A stretch of DNA of 64,000 bases from positions 1,302,001-1,366,000 of the forward strand of contig OZ006967.1 in assembly GCA_963930955.1 (NCBI GenBank). The letters are read 5' to 3'. Each line of letters begins with the position of its first letter. Within the stretch, counting starts at the first letter, position 1. The position numbers and the translations under genes were made by a program. Source of the stretch: Scatomonas sp963930955. GTDB taxonomy: Bacteria; Bacillota; Clostridia; Lachnospirales; Lachnospiraceae. The notes below the pieces were generated by a model, which was given only the letters and a program-made list of their open reading frames with translations, did not search any database and had not been told where the DNA came from. Shown here piece by piece: positions 32,651 to 41,965 of the stretch.

Positions 32651-33286
32651 TTATATCGTGTCATTCCTTATGGGAATAACTTGCCAAGGGAGGGTGTTGA
32701 GATGGATTTACGGGTGTTGCGCTATTTTTTGGCTGTGGCGAGAGAAGAGAACATGACAAAAGCTGCGCAGGTTCTTCACGTGACCCAGCCAACCTTGTCA
32801 AAGCAATTAAAATCCCTTGAAGAAGAGTTGGGAAAAAGGCTGTTTCTTCGGCACGCCTTTCGTATCGAACTTACAGAAGAAGGCCAGCTCCTGCGCAGGA
32901 GGGCAGAAGATTTGGTGGATATGGCAGATAAAATCACAAATGAATTTTCCGCCATGGACGATGTGACAGGCGGCGATCTGTATTTTGGTCTTGCTGAAAG
33001 TTATCAGATCCGTTTTCTCGCCCAGGAAATAAAGCGGTTCAAAAGAAAATATCCCAATCTGCATTACCATATCACAAGCGGCGGAACGGAGCAGGTCATA
33101 GAACGGCTGGATAAAGGTCTTCTTGATTTTGCAGTCATTGTAGAGACTCCCGACTACAAAAAATATAATGTGCTGGAATTTCCGGAAAGGGATAAATGGG
33201 GTGCGGTCTGGTGTGGTATAAAAAAAGTTGACAGCTTATTCTCAAGGATTTCATAATAAAACCAAGAGAATAAGGAGGTATTCAAA

Positions 33287-33619
33287 GTGGCACGTAAATA
33301 TGACCATGAATACAAAGTACAGGCAGTAAAGCTTGCCAAAGAAATCGGTGGCGCTAAGGCTGCTAAAGAATTAGGAATCCCAGAAGGAACCATTCATACC
33401 TGGCTGAAAGCTGTTAGAGCCGGTAAGTTGGATATCGGAGAAGGCTCCCATACTCCCACCAGCGCAATGAGCCTGTCAGAAGAGATTACCATGCTGCGCA
33501 AACGGGTGAAGGAACAGGATAAGGAAATCCGTCGCCTGAAGGAAGAGAACGAATTCCTGGAGGAAGCCAGTGCTTTTTTCGCCGCCAGCCGTCGGAAGTC
33601 AGCAAAAACCAGAGAATGA
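33287..33619 (+). CDS. IS3-family OrfA (HTH protein)
   Basis: DNA-binding half of the IS3 transposase, 110 residues. KYDHEYKVQAVKLAKEIGGA, then AKELGIPEGTIHTWLKA form the HTH (about 5-45), and a leucine-zipper-like coiled coil follows (LSEEITMLRKRVKEQDKEIR onward, 65-95). GTG start supported by AAGGAGGT at 33272-33279. OrfB begins within its last codons. In this subgroup the fusion OrfAB may arise by frameshifting, but here OrfB has its own ATG. Confidence 0.92.
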   Translation: MARKYDHEYKVQAVKLAKEIGGAKAAKELGIPEGTIHTWLKAVRAGKLDIGEGSHTPTSAMSLSEEITMLRKRVKEQDKEIRRLKEENEFLEEASAFFAASRRKSAKTRE

Positions 33620-34524
33620 TCTTTCTGGCCCTGAAGACAGAGGACGGCAGGACTACCGGGAAAATCTCGTTCTACTGCAGAATGCTTGGGATCAGTCGTC
33701 AAGGCTTCTATAAATATCTTGCAAATAAAAACCGACCCTGGAAGTACCAGGATCTGGCAGATGCCATGAAAGAAATCGTCAGTGAGGATGAATGTAACGA
33801 TACTTATGGTCGAATCCGGATGTATCAGGCATTGCTGCTGAAACAGCCGAAAGGAGTGCGTATCCCCAGTGAAAGAACCGTATACCGGGTTATGGATCAG
33901 ATTGGCTTGAGCCATCGGCCCAAGAGAAAGCCAAATGGGATCACAAAGGCTGATCGCGAAGCCATGAAATCGGACGATCTGCTGAAGCGGGATTTCCGTT
34001 CTGATATCCCATTAGAAAAATGCATCACAGATATCACGGAGATCCCGGCATCCAATGGGAAACTGTATGTATCTGCGATTTTTGACTGCTTTGATCTTAG
34101 TGTCCTTGGTCTGGCAATGGAAACAAATATGAAAGCCGATCTATGTATCCATACATTGGAAAATGCCCTGACTGCTTATCCTACGTTGGAAGGCGCTGTC
34201 ATCCACAGTGACCGCGGGACACAGTATACCAGCGAGTTCTACCGTCAGACCATCCGGGAGCATCATATCCATCAAAGCATGAACAGTGCCGGAGGGCGCT
34301 GCCATGATAATGCACGCTGCGAGAGCATGTGGGCCAGAATGAAGACGGAGCTCCTTTATGACCGTTATGACACAAAACAGATGGAAGTAGAAGAACTAAA
34401 GGTACTTATCTGGAGATACTTCCTCAGCTACTGGAACAATCGGAGGATCTGCTCTGCCAATGGAGGCCTTCCTCCCATGGTAAAACGCAGGCAGTATTAT
34501 GAGGCTTTGGAGGTGGCTGCATAG
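33616..34524 (+). CDS. IS3-family OrfB transposase (integrase core)
   Basis: Catalytic half of the transposase, 302 residues. An N-terminal HTH_21-like segment (YGRIRMYQALLLKQPKGVRI) precedes the rve core: first Asp in KCITDITEIPA, second in VIHSDRGTQYTSEFY, and Glu in HDNARCESMWARMKTE. The C-terminal YWNNRRICSANGGLPPM is the usual IS3 tail. ATGA overlap with OrfA. All catalytic residues are present, so the element could still move. Confidence 0.94.
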   Translation: MIFLALKTEDGRTTGKISFYCRMLGISRQGFYKYLANKNRPWKYQDLADAMKEIVSEDECNDTYGRIRMYQALLLKQPKGVRIPSERTVYRVMDQIGLSHRPKRKPNGITKADREAMKSDDLLKRDFRSDIPLEKCITDITEIPASNGKLYVSAIFDCFDLSVLGLAMETNMKADLCIHTLENALTAYPTLEGAVIHSDRGTQYTSEFYRQTIREHHIHQSMNSAGGRCHDNARCESMWARMKTELLYDRYDTKQMEVEELKVLIWRYFLSYWNNRRICSANGGLPPMVKRRQYYEALEVAA

Positions 34525-34973
34525 TCAGTGATATCCTTGAGAAAAATGTGTCAACTAATCTTGACAATATCAGTCGTACCAAAAGGGCATCCGCTTGCAT
34601 CCAAAAAAAACGTCTGTGTAGACGACTTGATGGGCTTACCCCTCTTTATTTCTGAACAATCTTGGAATGCGGATATACCCAGATGGGCTGGTTCCAAGAT
34701 GAAAGACCTGAAACCAGAGGGCTTTTTTCAATTATCCTATAATGGAGCCATTTTTACAAAAGAAGGACTGGGCGTTCTGCTTACCCTTGACCATCTGGTG
34801 AATACCAGTTCTGAGAGTGATCTTGCTTTTATTCCGTTTGATCCGCCGCTTGAGAACAAGATGTATCTTGTGTGGAAGAAATACCAGGTTTTTTCTCCGA
34901 TCGCAGAAAAGTTCTTGTCGGAGATCAGGGATTCTTTTAAAAAATGGTGTAATATTTAAATAATGCGGCACGC

Positions 34974-35666
34974 CTAATTTTCCCCATGGTTTTCTCTGTT
35001 TAAGATCCATTGTAGCCCTGCCGCTGTCCGAAGTACGCTGCTTTTGAAGTGATTGCCGGGATTTAACCGGAAGGTTGTGGGGATTCCCTGCTTGCTATAG
35101 AACGCCTCGATGGCCTCGGTATTCTGCTGAACACATTTCAGGAATCTGTTCCGGGTATAGCATTCCCGGTCGCCCAGTGAAAAGTACATACAGGCAGGAT
35201 TTTTCCGGGGCCTGTGGGAAATAATATAATCCTTGATTCCCGGAAACCACAGGGAACCGGATATACTGGCAACACGCGAAAAAACATCTGTTTGATAAAT
35301 TGAATACACTGCAAACAATCCGGCCAGAGAATAACCTGCGATCCCCCGCCAGGAAGGAATACCAGGCAATGCCTTCTCTGCCTCCGGCAGAATTTGATTT
35401 AGCAGAAGTTTTAGGTAATCATCGGCTCCGCCGGTACAGGGTGTATCTTTTTCAGATATGGCCGGAATGTTCCAGGGTGCCATATCGTGATTCCATTCCA
35501 GATCGCTGACTGCAGCCAGAGAAAAATCCGGACAGCCGGTTTTCTGCAAATGCTGAAAAACCTCTTTTCCCTGGCGGCCGTAGGTGTTCAGATAAATCAC
35601 CGGCCTGTCCGGCGCTGCACTTGCAAACAGGTCTACTCTTTTTCCTTCTATGATAAAGGATGTCAT
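34974..35666 (-). CDS. Putative esterase (BesA/Fes-like alpha/beta hydrolase)
   Basis: A 230-residue esterase-D-type protein. PVIYLNTYGRQGKEVFQHL holds the oxyanion region, the nucleophile elbow is IAGYSLAGLFAVYS (Ser in GYSLAG near residue 125), SGSLWFPG follows, and the C-terminal His is in NPGNHFKSS. Members of this family cleave siderophores, S-formylglutathione or other esters. A longer open frame extends upstream, but the ATG at 35666 with GGGGGAG just before it is the likely start. It has its own promoter and faces the split LysR gene. Confidence 0.8.
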   Translation of the reverse strand: MTSFIIEGKRVDLFASAAPDRPVIYLNTYGRQGKEVFQHLQKTGCPDFSLAAVSDLEWNHDMAPWNIPAISEKDTPCTGGADDYLKLLLNQILPEAEKALPGIPSWRGIAGYSLAGLFAVYSIYQTDVFSRVASISGSLWFPGIKDYIISHRPRKNPACMYFSLGDRECYTRNRFLKCVQQNTEAIEAFYSKQGIPTTFRLNPGNHFKSSVLRTAAGLQWILNRENHGEN

Positions 35667-35787
35667 CTTGCTCCCCCTCTCTGACTGCTTCCCTGTATAA
35701 ATTAGATGTTGAGGCCAAAAGCCCCTAACTGTGATGCCTGCGGATTGTTTTGCGCTGCGCACTCCCGGGATGCCCCCGGCATCTTAA

Positions 35788-35815
35788 ATTATACTGTATT
35801 TAAAATGGAAAGCAA
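35788..35815 (-). promoter_or_regulatory. Promoter of the esterase gene
   Basis: On the minus strand, TTGCTT (35810-35815) and TATAAT (35788-35793) have a 16-base spacer. It lies in the 327-base gap between the esterase and comEA genes; apart from the two divergent promoters nothing else is seen in that gap. Confidence 0.7.
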
Positions 35816-35905
35816 GTACGCAGAAAGTTGATACATGGCCCCTATGAGGAATAAGCCCTCCGCCATGGCGGCGCGGTCACCCTGTCTGCCGCAATGAAAT
35901 GCCAC

Positions 35906-35934
35906 TTGTAAAGGAATCCAAACTCCGCTATAAT
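35906..35934 (+). promoter_or_regulatory. Promoter of comEA
   Basis: TTGTAA (35906-35911) and TATAAT (35929-35934) with a 17-base spacer, about 60 bases before the comEA start. Confidence 0.7.
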
Positions 35935-35993
35935 AAGTCTATGCTATGCATGACAGGGACCTTATAGCTTATATGCTGTAGGAGAGATGCATC

Positions 35994-36575
35994 ATGAAAA
36001 GAAAATACGTCTGCGTGCTGTTTGCGGCTTTGTGTCTGGGTTTGTTTTCCGCCTGCGAAGGGGAACAGCCGGTTTATGAGATCACAGCTGTTTCCTCCGG
36101 TTCCGGGGAAGGGGAGGCGTCCCGGAAACTTTCCGAAGAACCGGAAGAGCCGGGAACAGTTTTTGTCTATGTCTGCGGAGCGGTCCGGACACCGGGAGTC
36201 TATGAACTTCCTTCCGGCAGCCGGGTTTTTGCCGCAGTAGAGGCCGCAGGAGGCATGACGGGACAGGCAGATGCCCGCAGCCTGAATCAGGCGGAGATCC
36301 TGAAGGATGGCCAGCAGATCACGGTTTACACTGTGGAAGAAACGGCGGCTCTGCCGGCAGAAGGGCCAGGCCCGGCGTCCGGAGGAAAGGTGAACCTGAA
36401 TACGGCATCTATGGAAGCCCTGATGACCCTGCCGGGAATCGGCGAGGCCAAGGCTCAGGCGATCATAGACTACAGGGAGGAACACGGAGACTTTCAGACT
36501 CCCGAGGAAATACAGCAGGTGGAAGGCATCAAAGAGAAAGTCTACCAGAAAATAAGCGAGCAAATCGAAGTATAG
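35994..36575 (+). CDS. comEA: Competence protein ComEA
   Basis: DNA receptor for natural transformation or DNA scavenging, 193 residues. A signal peptide with lipobox-like LFSAC (Cys near residue 21) suggests a lipoprotein, unlike the plain anchor of Bacillus ComEA. An SLBB domain (about 55-115, VFVYVCGAVRTPGVYELPSGSRV) and a helix-hairpin-helix pair (about 130-192, VNLNTASMEALMTLPGIGEAKA, then IQQVEGIKEKVYQKI) follow; the latter binds double-stranded DNA. The two-component system and comEC lie downstream on the same strand. AGGAGAG precedes the ATG. Confidence 0.92.
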   Translation: MKRKYVCVLFAALCLGLFSACEGEQPVYEITAVSSGSGEGEASRKLSEEPEEPGTVFVYVCGAVRTPGVYELPSGSRVFAAVEAAGGMTGQADARSLNQAEILKDGQQITVYTVEETAALPAEGPGPASGGKVNLNTASMEALMTLPGIGEAKAQAIIDYREEHGDFQTPEEIQQVEGIKEKVYQKISEQIEV

Positions 36576-36584
36576 GAGTGGAAG

Positions 36585-37274
36585 ATGGCAAAAAGAGTAC
36601 TGGTTGTAGACGACGAGAAACTAATTGTGAAGGGAATCCGCTTTTCGCTGGAGCAGGACGGCATGGAAGTTGAGTGTGCCTATGACGGCGAAGAGGCCCT
36701 GAATATGGCCAGAGAAAAAGAGTACGATATTATCCTTCTGGATCTGATGCTGCCTAAGCTGAACGGTCTGGAGGTCTGCCAGCAGATCCGGGAGTTTTCC
36801 AATGTGCCCATTGTAATGCTGACAGCCAAAGGCGAGGATATGGATAAAATTATGGGGCTGGAATACGGGGCGGATGACTATATTACAAAGCCTTTCAACA
36901 TTCTGGAGGTAAAGGCCCGGCTGAAAGCCATCATGCGCCGTACCGCCAAGCCGGCCAAGCAGGAAGAGAAGGCCAAGGTGGTCCAGGTAGGAGATCTGAA
37001 AATGGACTGCGAGAGCCGCCGGGTGTTTATCGGCTCCCGGGAGATCAATCTGACGGCCAAAGAGTTTGACGTGCTGGAACTGCTGGTCTTTAATCCCAAT
37101 AAAGTCTACAGCCGGGAAAATCTGCTGAATATTGTCTGGGGTTATGAGTATCCCGGGGATGTGCGTACAGTGGATGTGCATATCCGGAGATTGCGGGAAA
37201 AGATCGAGGAGAATCCCAGCGAGCCGAAATACGTTCATACGAAGTGGGGAGTTGGTTACTATTTCCAGGCATAG
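36585..37274 (+). CDS. OmpR-family response regulator
   Basis: Two-domain transcription factor of 229 residues. The receiver has VVDDEKLIVKGI, the phosphorylation site in DIILLDLMLPKLNG (Asp about 53), IVMLTAKG and the Lys of YITKPF. The winged helix ends GDVRTVDVHIRRLREKI and TKWGVGYYFQ. It starts nine bases after comEA, and the kinase gene overlaps its 3' end, so all three are probably one transcript. Relatives of this TCS are the WalRK/PhoPR type; the regulon cannot be told. Confidence 0.94.
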   Translation: MAKRVLVVDDEKLIVKGIRFSLEQDGMEVECAYDGEEALNMAREKEYDIILLDLMLPKLNGLEVCQQIREFSNVPIVMLTAKGEDMDKIMGLEYGADDYITKPFNILEVKARLKAIMRRTAKPAKQEEKAKVVQVGDLKMDCESRRVFIGSREINLTAKEFDVLELLVFNPNKVYSRENLLNIVWGYEYPGDVRTVDVHIRRLREKIEENPSEPKYVHTKWGVGYYFQA

Positions 37275-38706
37275 GGAGAAAAAAGGGTGGAAGTTTCTGC
37301 GGAGCGTCCGCTTCCGCATTATGGTGATCGTTATGCTGATGGGCATTATCCCCAGCATCCTGGTGGAAAATGTAGTGGTTCAGAGTTATGAGAACCGGGC
37401 CCTTTCCCAGAGAACGATCATAGTAAAAAATCAGAGTAATATTATCAGCAATCAGCTGGTCCGTCTGAATTATATGGAAGATCCCAGCAACGCGGTGATC
37501 AACGGCGAGATCAGCATGCTTACCAATATTTACGAGGGGCGTATCCTGATCATTAACAGAGATTATCAGGTGATCAAGGATACCTATGAGCTGGATCGGG
37601 GGAAATATCTGATCTCCCGGGAAGTAATTGACTGCTTTAACGGGAAGGATACCAGCCAGTACGACAAGCGGAATCAGTACATTGAGATGACGATCCCCAT
37701 TTCAGATCCGGAGGACGCGGACAAGGAGATCATCGGCGTGATGCTGATCAGCGTATCCACGGTGGAGATCAATGCCAGCAAAGATATGCTGGAGCAGCGG
37801 GGCACTATGATCCTGGGGATCATGGTGGTGCTGATCCTGGTTCTCAGCTATATTCTTTCCGGCATTCTGGTGAAGCCGTTCCAGAAAATTACCAGATCCA
37901 TTGAGGAACTGACAGACGGTTATCTGGATGAAAGCATTTCCGTGCCGGATTATCTGGAAACGGAACTGATTACAGATGCCTTCAATAAAATGCTCGCCAG
38001 AGTAAAAACCCTGGACGATTCCCGGCAGGAATTTGTTTCCAATGTGTCCCATGAGCTGAAGACGCCTCTGGCCTCCATGAAGGTGCTGGCGGACTCTTTG
38101 AATATGCAGGAAAATGTTCCCCTGGAACAGTATCAGGAATTTATGAAGGACATTTCTGAAGAGATTGACCGGGAAAATTCTATCATTACAGATCTGCTGT
38201 CTCTGGTGAAGATGGACAAGAAGGCTTCAGACCTGAACATTGAATCCGTGAACATGAATGAACTGCTGGAACTGGTGCTGAAGCGCCTTCGCCCCATTGC
38301 TACCAGGCAGAAGATCGAACTGGTGCTGGACAGCTTCCGCCCTGTAAACGCAGAGGTGGATGCCACCAAACTGACCCTGGCCTTTTCCAATCTGGTTGAG
38401 AACGCGATTAAATACAATAAGCCGGAAGGAGGCTGGGTGCGGGTTTCTCTGAATGCGGATCACAAGTATTTTTATGTGACCGTGGCGGATTCCGGGATCG
38501 GCATTCCGGAAGAAGCAGTGAATCATATTTTCGAGAGATTTTACCGGGTGGATAAAAGCCATTCCCGGGAAATCGGCGGCACAGGCCTGGGGCTGGCCAT
38601 TACCCGAAGCGCCATTGTTATGCACAGAGGAGCGATCCGGGTATACAGCAAGGAAAATGAGGGGACTACTTTTTCAGTAAGGATCCCCCTGGTTTATATT
38701 GCTTAG
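37252..38706 (+). CDS. Sensor histidine kinase (start uncertain)
   Basis: Membrane sensor of about 480 residues. The conserved N-terminal block WKFLRSVRFRIM precedes the first transmembrane helix, so translation must begin upstream of the ATG at 37321; the only usual start in this frame is TTG 37252, with GGGGAG almost touching it, hence the doubt. Then come a PAS-like extracytoplasmic domain, a second helix (MILGIMVVLILVLSYILSGI), HAMP, HisKA with FVSNVSHELKTPLASMKVLA, and ATPase motifs NLVENAIKYN, DSGIGIP and GTGLGLAIT. Paired with the preceding response regulator, overlapping it by about 23 bases. Confidence 0.9.
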   Translation: MVTISRHREKKGWKFLRSVRFRIMVIVMLMGIIPSILVENVVVQSYENRALSQRTIIVKNQSNIISNQLVRLNYMEDPSNAVINGEISMLTNIYEGRILIINRDYQVIKDTYELDRGKYLISREVIDCFNGKDTSQYDKRNQYIEMTIPISDPEDADKEIIGVMLISVSTVEINASKDMLEQRGTMILGIMVVLILVLSYILSGILVKPFQKITRSIEELTDGYLDESISVPDYLETELITDAFNKMLARVKTLDDSRQEFVSNVSHELKTPLASMKVLADSLNMQENVPLEQYQEFMKDISEEIDRENSIITDLLSLVKMDKKASDLNIESVNMNELLELVLKRLRPIATRQKIELVLDSFRPVNAEVDATKLTLAFSNLVENAIKYNKPEGGWVRVSLNADHKYFYVTVADSGIGIPEEAVNHIFERFYRVDKSHSREIGGTGLGLAITRSAIVMHRGAIRVYSKENEGTTFSVRIPLVYIA

Positions 38707-38718
38707 GAGGGCAGACAG

Positions 38719-39636
38719 ATGAGAAGGTTTTTAGCGTGTCTGCTGTCAGTTCTCATGGCGGCAGGTCTGATAGGCTGCTCCGCAGGGGTTCATCATGAAA
38801 AGGGGGCTAAGTACTGTCTGTATTATCTGAACCAGGAACTGAACCAGATTCAGGAACAGCCGTATGAACCGGCAGGCCAGTCCAGGGAGGCAATGATCCT
38901 GGAATTTACTGCGGCCATGAAAAATTCCCCGGAGGAGGAGCTGATTCCGGTTCTTCCTGAGGGCGTGGCCATTGAGGATTATTCTCTGGATGAGGAGACT
39001 CTGACTTTGAATATGTCGGAAAGCTACGGGCAGATGGACCGCTCCCGGGAGATCCTGGTCCGGGCGGCGCTGGTACAGACCTTTCTGCAGATCGAGGGCA
39101 TTTCCTGGCTGAAGCTGGAGACCGGGGGGGAACCCTTAAAGGATTCTGCCGGGGAAGAGGTCGGACGGCTGAATGAGGACAGCTTTGTGGTGAACTCCGG
39201 AAAAGAGATCAATACCTACGACAATGCCCAGCTGACTCTGTATTTTGCGGACGAGTCCGGCAAGCATCTGCTGGAGGAGCAGCGAAGCATCTATTACAGC
39301 ACCAATCTGCCTCTGGAGCGGGTGGTGGTGGAACAGCTGGTCCGGGGACCGTCAGAGGAAAGCCATTACGCGGTCCTGCCTTCGGAACTGAATATTTTAA
39401 GCGTTACCACTTCTGAAGGAATCTGTTATGTGAATTTTGATGAGGGCTTTACCGCGTCTGCTCTGCCGGCGGATCCGGAACTGCGGATTTATTCCATTGT
39501 GGAATCCCTGTCCGCTTCCTGCCATGTGAACCGGGTGCAGTTTTCCATTAACGGAAAAAGCGATGTTATGCTGGGGGATTCTATGGATCTGAGCCAGCTG
39601 TATGAGGCGGACGAAAGCCTGATCGCGGAGGAATAA
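38719..39636 (+). CDS. GerMN-domain lipoprotein
   Basis: Secreted lipoprotein of 305 residues. The signal peptide ends in a lipobox AGLIGC (Cys 20). Two GerMN domains follow: the first at about 55-145 (MILEFTAAMKNSPEEELIPVLPEGVAIED), the second at about 170-285 (LTLYFADESGKHLLEEQ, VVEQLVRGPSEES, GICYVNFDEGF). GerMN domains occur in the sporulation/germination protein GerM and in LpqB-like lipoproteins that work with two-component sensors. It directly follows the kinase (12 bases), which suggests it modulates that sensor in the manner of LpqB-MtrAB; this is inference. Confidence 0.85.
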   Translation: MRRFLACLLSVLMAAGLIGCSAGVHHEKGAKYCLYYLNQELNQIQEQPYEPAGQSREAMILEFTAAMKNSPEEELIPVLPEGVAIEDYSLDEETLTLNMSESYGQMDRSREILVRAALVQTFLQIEGISWLKLETGGEPLKDSAGEEVGRLNEDSFVVNSGKEINTYDNAQLTLYFADESGKHLLEEQRSIYYSTNLPLERVVVEQLVRGPSEESHYAVLPSELNILSVTTSEGICYVNFDEGFTASALPADPELRIYSIVESLSASCHVNRVQFSINGKSDVMLGDSMDLSQLYEADESLIAEE

Positions 39637-39645
39637 AAACGATTT

Positions 39646-41907
39646 ATGAAAAGAAGGCCATTATGCCTGGCGTGTATTGGCCTGATGATCGCCCTGTGGG
39701 TGATGAAACTGGCCGGTTTTCCTGTTTGCGGGGAACCGGCCGTGTCATCTGCGGTTCGCGGCGTACTGCAAGAAAGAACAGAAATACACGTCAGAGGACA
39801 AATCTACCGGCGGGAAAGAAAAACGAATTCTTTCCGCTATTATCTGAAGAACACCATTCTATTGATCAAGAATCAGGAAATTCCCTTAGGAACAATTTAT
39901 GTGACCGCCCGGACCGGCCAGGTGTATCCGGTAGGCGGGGAAGTGCTGGCGGCGGGAACGCTGGAAATGCCGGAAAAAGCCCGGAATCCCGGACAGTTTG
40001 ACGCCAGGTCCTACTATGCCTGCCAGAAGATTTATTATTGTCTCTGGGCGGAGAAAATGAACCTGGAAAAGGATCCGGCTATGCCTCTTGGAGAGACAAT
40101 GGCCCGTCTGCAGGAGGCGCTGACGGAGCGGACGGCAGAGGTTCTGCCAGGCAGTCAGGCAGGAATCCTGGCAGCCATGCTCTGGGGGGATAAAAGCCTG
40201 CTGGAAGAGGACACCAGGATCAATTACCAGTACGGCGGGGTCAGTCATGTACTTTCTATTTCCGGGCTGCATGTGAGTCTCATGGGTATGGCGGTTTACC
40301 GGCTGATCCGGAGACTGCTGCCCTTTGAAATTCCAGCGGCCGCTGCGGCAGCCCTCTGTATGCTGGGATACTGTCTGTTTACCGGAATGCAGGTGGCTAC
40401 GATAAGGGCCTTTCTCATGTTTGCGGCAGGTCTTGGAGCCAGGCTTACCGGCAGAAGCTATGACATGCTCTGCGCTCTGGCTCTGGCGGGGATTCTGATC
40501 CTCCTGGAAAATCCCGGCATGCTTTTTTACAGCGGTTTTCAGCTGTCTTTTACAGCCGTGCTGGGGATTGCTCTGGTATGTCCGGCAGTCCTTGCCCTGC
40601 TGCCCCGGCAGAAAAAGGCCGGGGGAAAATTCCGGCAGTGCATGGGCAAGATTCTGGAAAACGTCTGTTCCTGCAGTCTGATCTGGGGCGTGACCCTGCC
40701 GCTGACGGCTTATTACTTCTATGAAATTCCTTTGTGGAGCAGTCTTTTGAATCTGCTGATGCTGCCCTTTATGGGAGTTCTGATGATCCTGGGGCTGGCC
40801 GGCGCCGCGGCGGCCTTCTTGTGGATGCCTGCAGGAAAGATCCTGCTTCTGCCTGTGGGTCTGCTGCTGGAGGGTTTTGAGAGGGTAATGGAACTGCTGC
40901 GCCATTTCCCCGGAGGGCTGCTGATCTGCGGCCAGCCCCGGGTCTGGCAGGTGGCAGCTTGTTACGGAGGAATCGCCCTGGCAGTTTTTTGGTGCAGACG
41001 TCTGGGGAGAACGTCCGGGAGCCGGCGCTTTCGGAATGCAGGATGGATGCCGGCGGCTGCCCTGGGGTTATGGGGGCTGCTCCTCTGGAATCCCCGGCCG
41101 GCTTTTTCCCTGACTGCCCTGGACGTAGGCCAGGGAGATTGTCTGGCCCTTCAGGCAGGGGATGTGCATTTTCTGGTGGATGGCGGCAGCAGCGATGTAT
41201 CCCGGGTGGGGAAATACAGGATTCTTCCTTATTTAAAACAACAGGGGATCCGCTGCCTGGAAGGGGTATTTTTGACTCATCCGGATCTGGATCATATGAA
41301 CGGGATCCAGGAACTTCTGGAAAGCATTGCAGCCCGGGAAACACAGCTGGAGATCCGGCAGCTGTTTCTGCCGGAGTGGATGAGAAAAACACCGGAGGAA
41401 GAGAAGCTGCGCCATCTAGCGGAAGCCGGAAACGTGCGGGTCCGCAGTCTGCGGGCCGGGGATGGGATCCGGTTCGGCGGCTGCCGGATAGAGGTGCTGT
41501 ATCCGGGGGAGGGGCAGCTGGTAGGGGAGGGAGAAGAAAATGGAGCTTCTCTTGTTCTGGGGATCCGATTTGGAGAGATGGATTTTCTGCTGACCGGGGA
41601 TCTGGAAGGAGAGGGGGAAGAGACGCTGCAGGAAAACCTGGGCACCTATGAATATCTGAAGGTGGCCCACCACGGCTCCCGGAATTCCACCAGTCCCCGG
41701 TTTCTGGCCAAGGTGCAGCCGGAGATCTGCGTGATCTCCGCCCCGGAACACAGTCTTTACGGGCATCCCCACGAAGAAGTTCTGGAAAGGCTCCGGGATG
41801 CGGGGGCCCACATCTTCTGTACCGCCAAGACCGGGGCGGTGCGGGCGGTTTCCCGGGGGAATGGGATCGAAGTATTTACCTTTCTTCCGGAATGTGATAT
41901 TCTATAA
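39646..41907 (+). CDS. comEC: DNA internalisation protein ComEC/Rec2
   Basis: Multi-pass channel that brings single-stranded DNA across the membrane, 753 residues. An N-terminal soluble domain after one helix (about 1-150) leads to the Competence domain with VSHVLSISGLHVSLMGMAVY (about 195-215) and some eight transmembrane helices. The C-terminal metallo-beta-lactamase-like domain (about 485-750) has LDVGQGDCLALQ, THPDLDHMNG and KVAHHGSRNSTS, which supply the metal ligands. All parts of the long form are present. comEA lies 3 kb upstream, separated by the TCS and the lipoprotein gene. Confidence 0.95.
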   Translation: MKRRPLCLACIGLMIALWVMKLAGFPVCGEPAVSSAVRGVLQERTEIHVRGQIYRRERKTNSFRYYLKNTILLIKNQEIPLGTIYVTARTGQVYPVGGEVLAAGTLEMPEKARNPGQFDARSYYACQKIYYCLWAEKMNLEKDPAMPLGETMARLQEALTERTAEVLPGSQAGILAAMLWGDKSLLEEDTRINYQYGGVSHVLSISGLHVSLMGMAVYRLIRRLLPFEIPAAAAAALCMLGYCLFTGMQVATIRAFLMFAAGLGARLTGRSYDMLCALALAGILILLENPGMLFYSGFQLSFTAVLGIALVCPAVLALLPRQKKAGGKFRQCMGKILENVCSCSLIWGVTLPLTAYYFYEIPLWSSLLNLLMLPFMGVLMILGLAGAAAAFLWMPAGKILLLPVGLLLEGFERVMELLRHFPGGLLICGQPRVWQVAACYGGIALAVFWCRRLGRTSGSRRFRNAGWMPAAALGLWGLLLWNPRPAFSLTALDVGQGDCLALQAGDVHFLVDGGSSDVSRVGKYRILPYLKQQGIRCLEGVFLTHPDLDHMNGIQELLESIAARETQLEIRQLFLPEWMRKTPEEEKLRHLAEAGNVRVRSLRAGDGIRFGGCRIEVLYPGEGQLVGEGEENGASLVLGIRFGEMDFLLTGDLEGEGEETLQENLGTYEYLKVAHHGSRNSTSPRFLAKVQPEICVISAPEHSLYGHPHEEVLERLRDAGAHIFCTAKTGAVRAVSRGNGIEVFTFLPECDIL

Positions 41908-41965
41908 TCATTCAGGCCCCTGGCCTGGACGTGAAAAGAAACAAGCGGAAGACAGGTTAAAGAAA

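Larger units (their letters stand above)
33209..34572 (+). mobile_element. IS3-family insertion sequence inside the LysR gene
   Basis: 1364 bp, ending TG...CA, with imperfect terminal inverted repeats of about 44 bp sharing AGTTGACA and TTCTCAAGGAT. It is flanked by a 3-bp duplication GTC (33206-33208 and 34573-34575). Two ORFs overlap by four bases. The element appears complete. Confidence 0.92.
32702..34959 (+). pseudogene. LysR-family regulator split by an IS3-family element
   Basis: The N-terminal part (32702-33208, 169 residues) has a standard LysR HTH (LRVLRYFLAVAREENMTKAA, TQPTLSKQLKSLEEELGKRLF) and the start of the ligand-binding domain. It ends at GAV and then runs into the IS. The C-terminal part resumes at 34576 with VPKGHPLASKK and runs to WCNI at 34959. 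Removing the IS and one copy of the 3-bp duplication restores one frame of about 296 residues, the normal LysR length. The regulator is therefore inactivated, perhaps leaving the divergent hydrolase gene deregulated. Confidence 0.93.

Noticed and set aside
41798..41965. Longer N-terminus of the glycosyltransferase
   Set aside because: The extra 56 residues overlap the comEC 3' end and have no family similarity; the conserved domain starts at ATG 41966.
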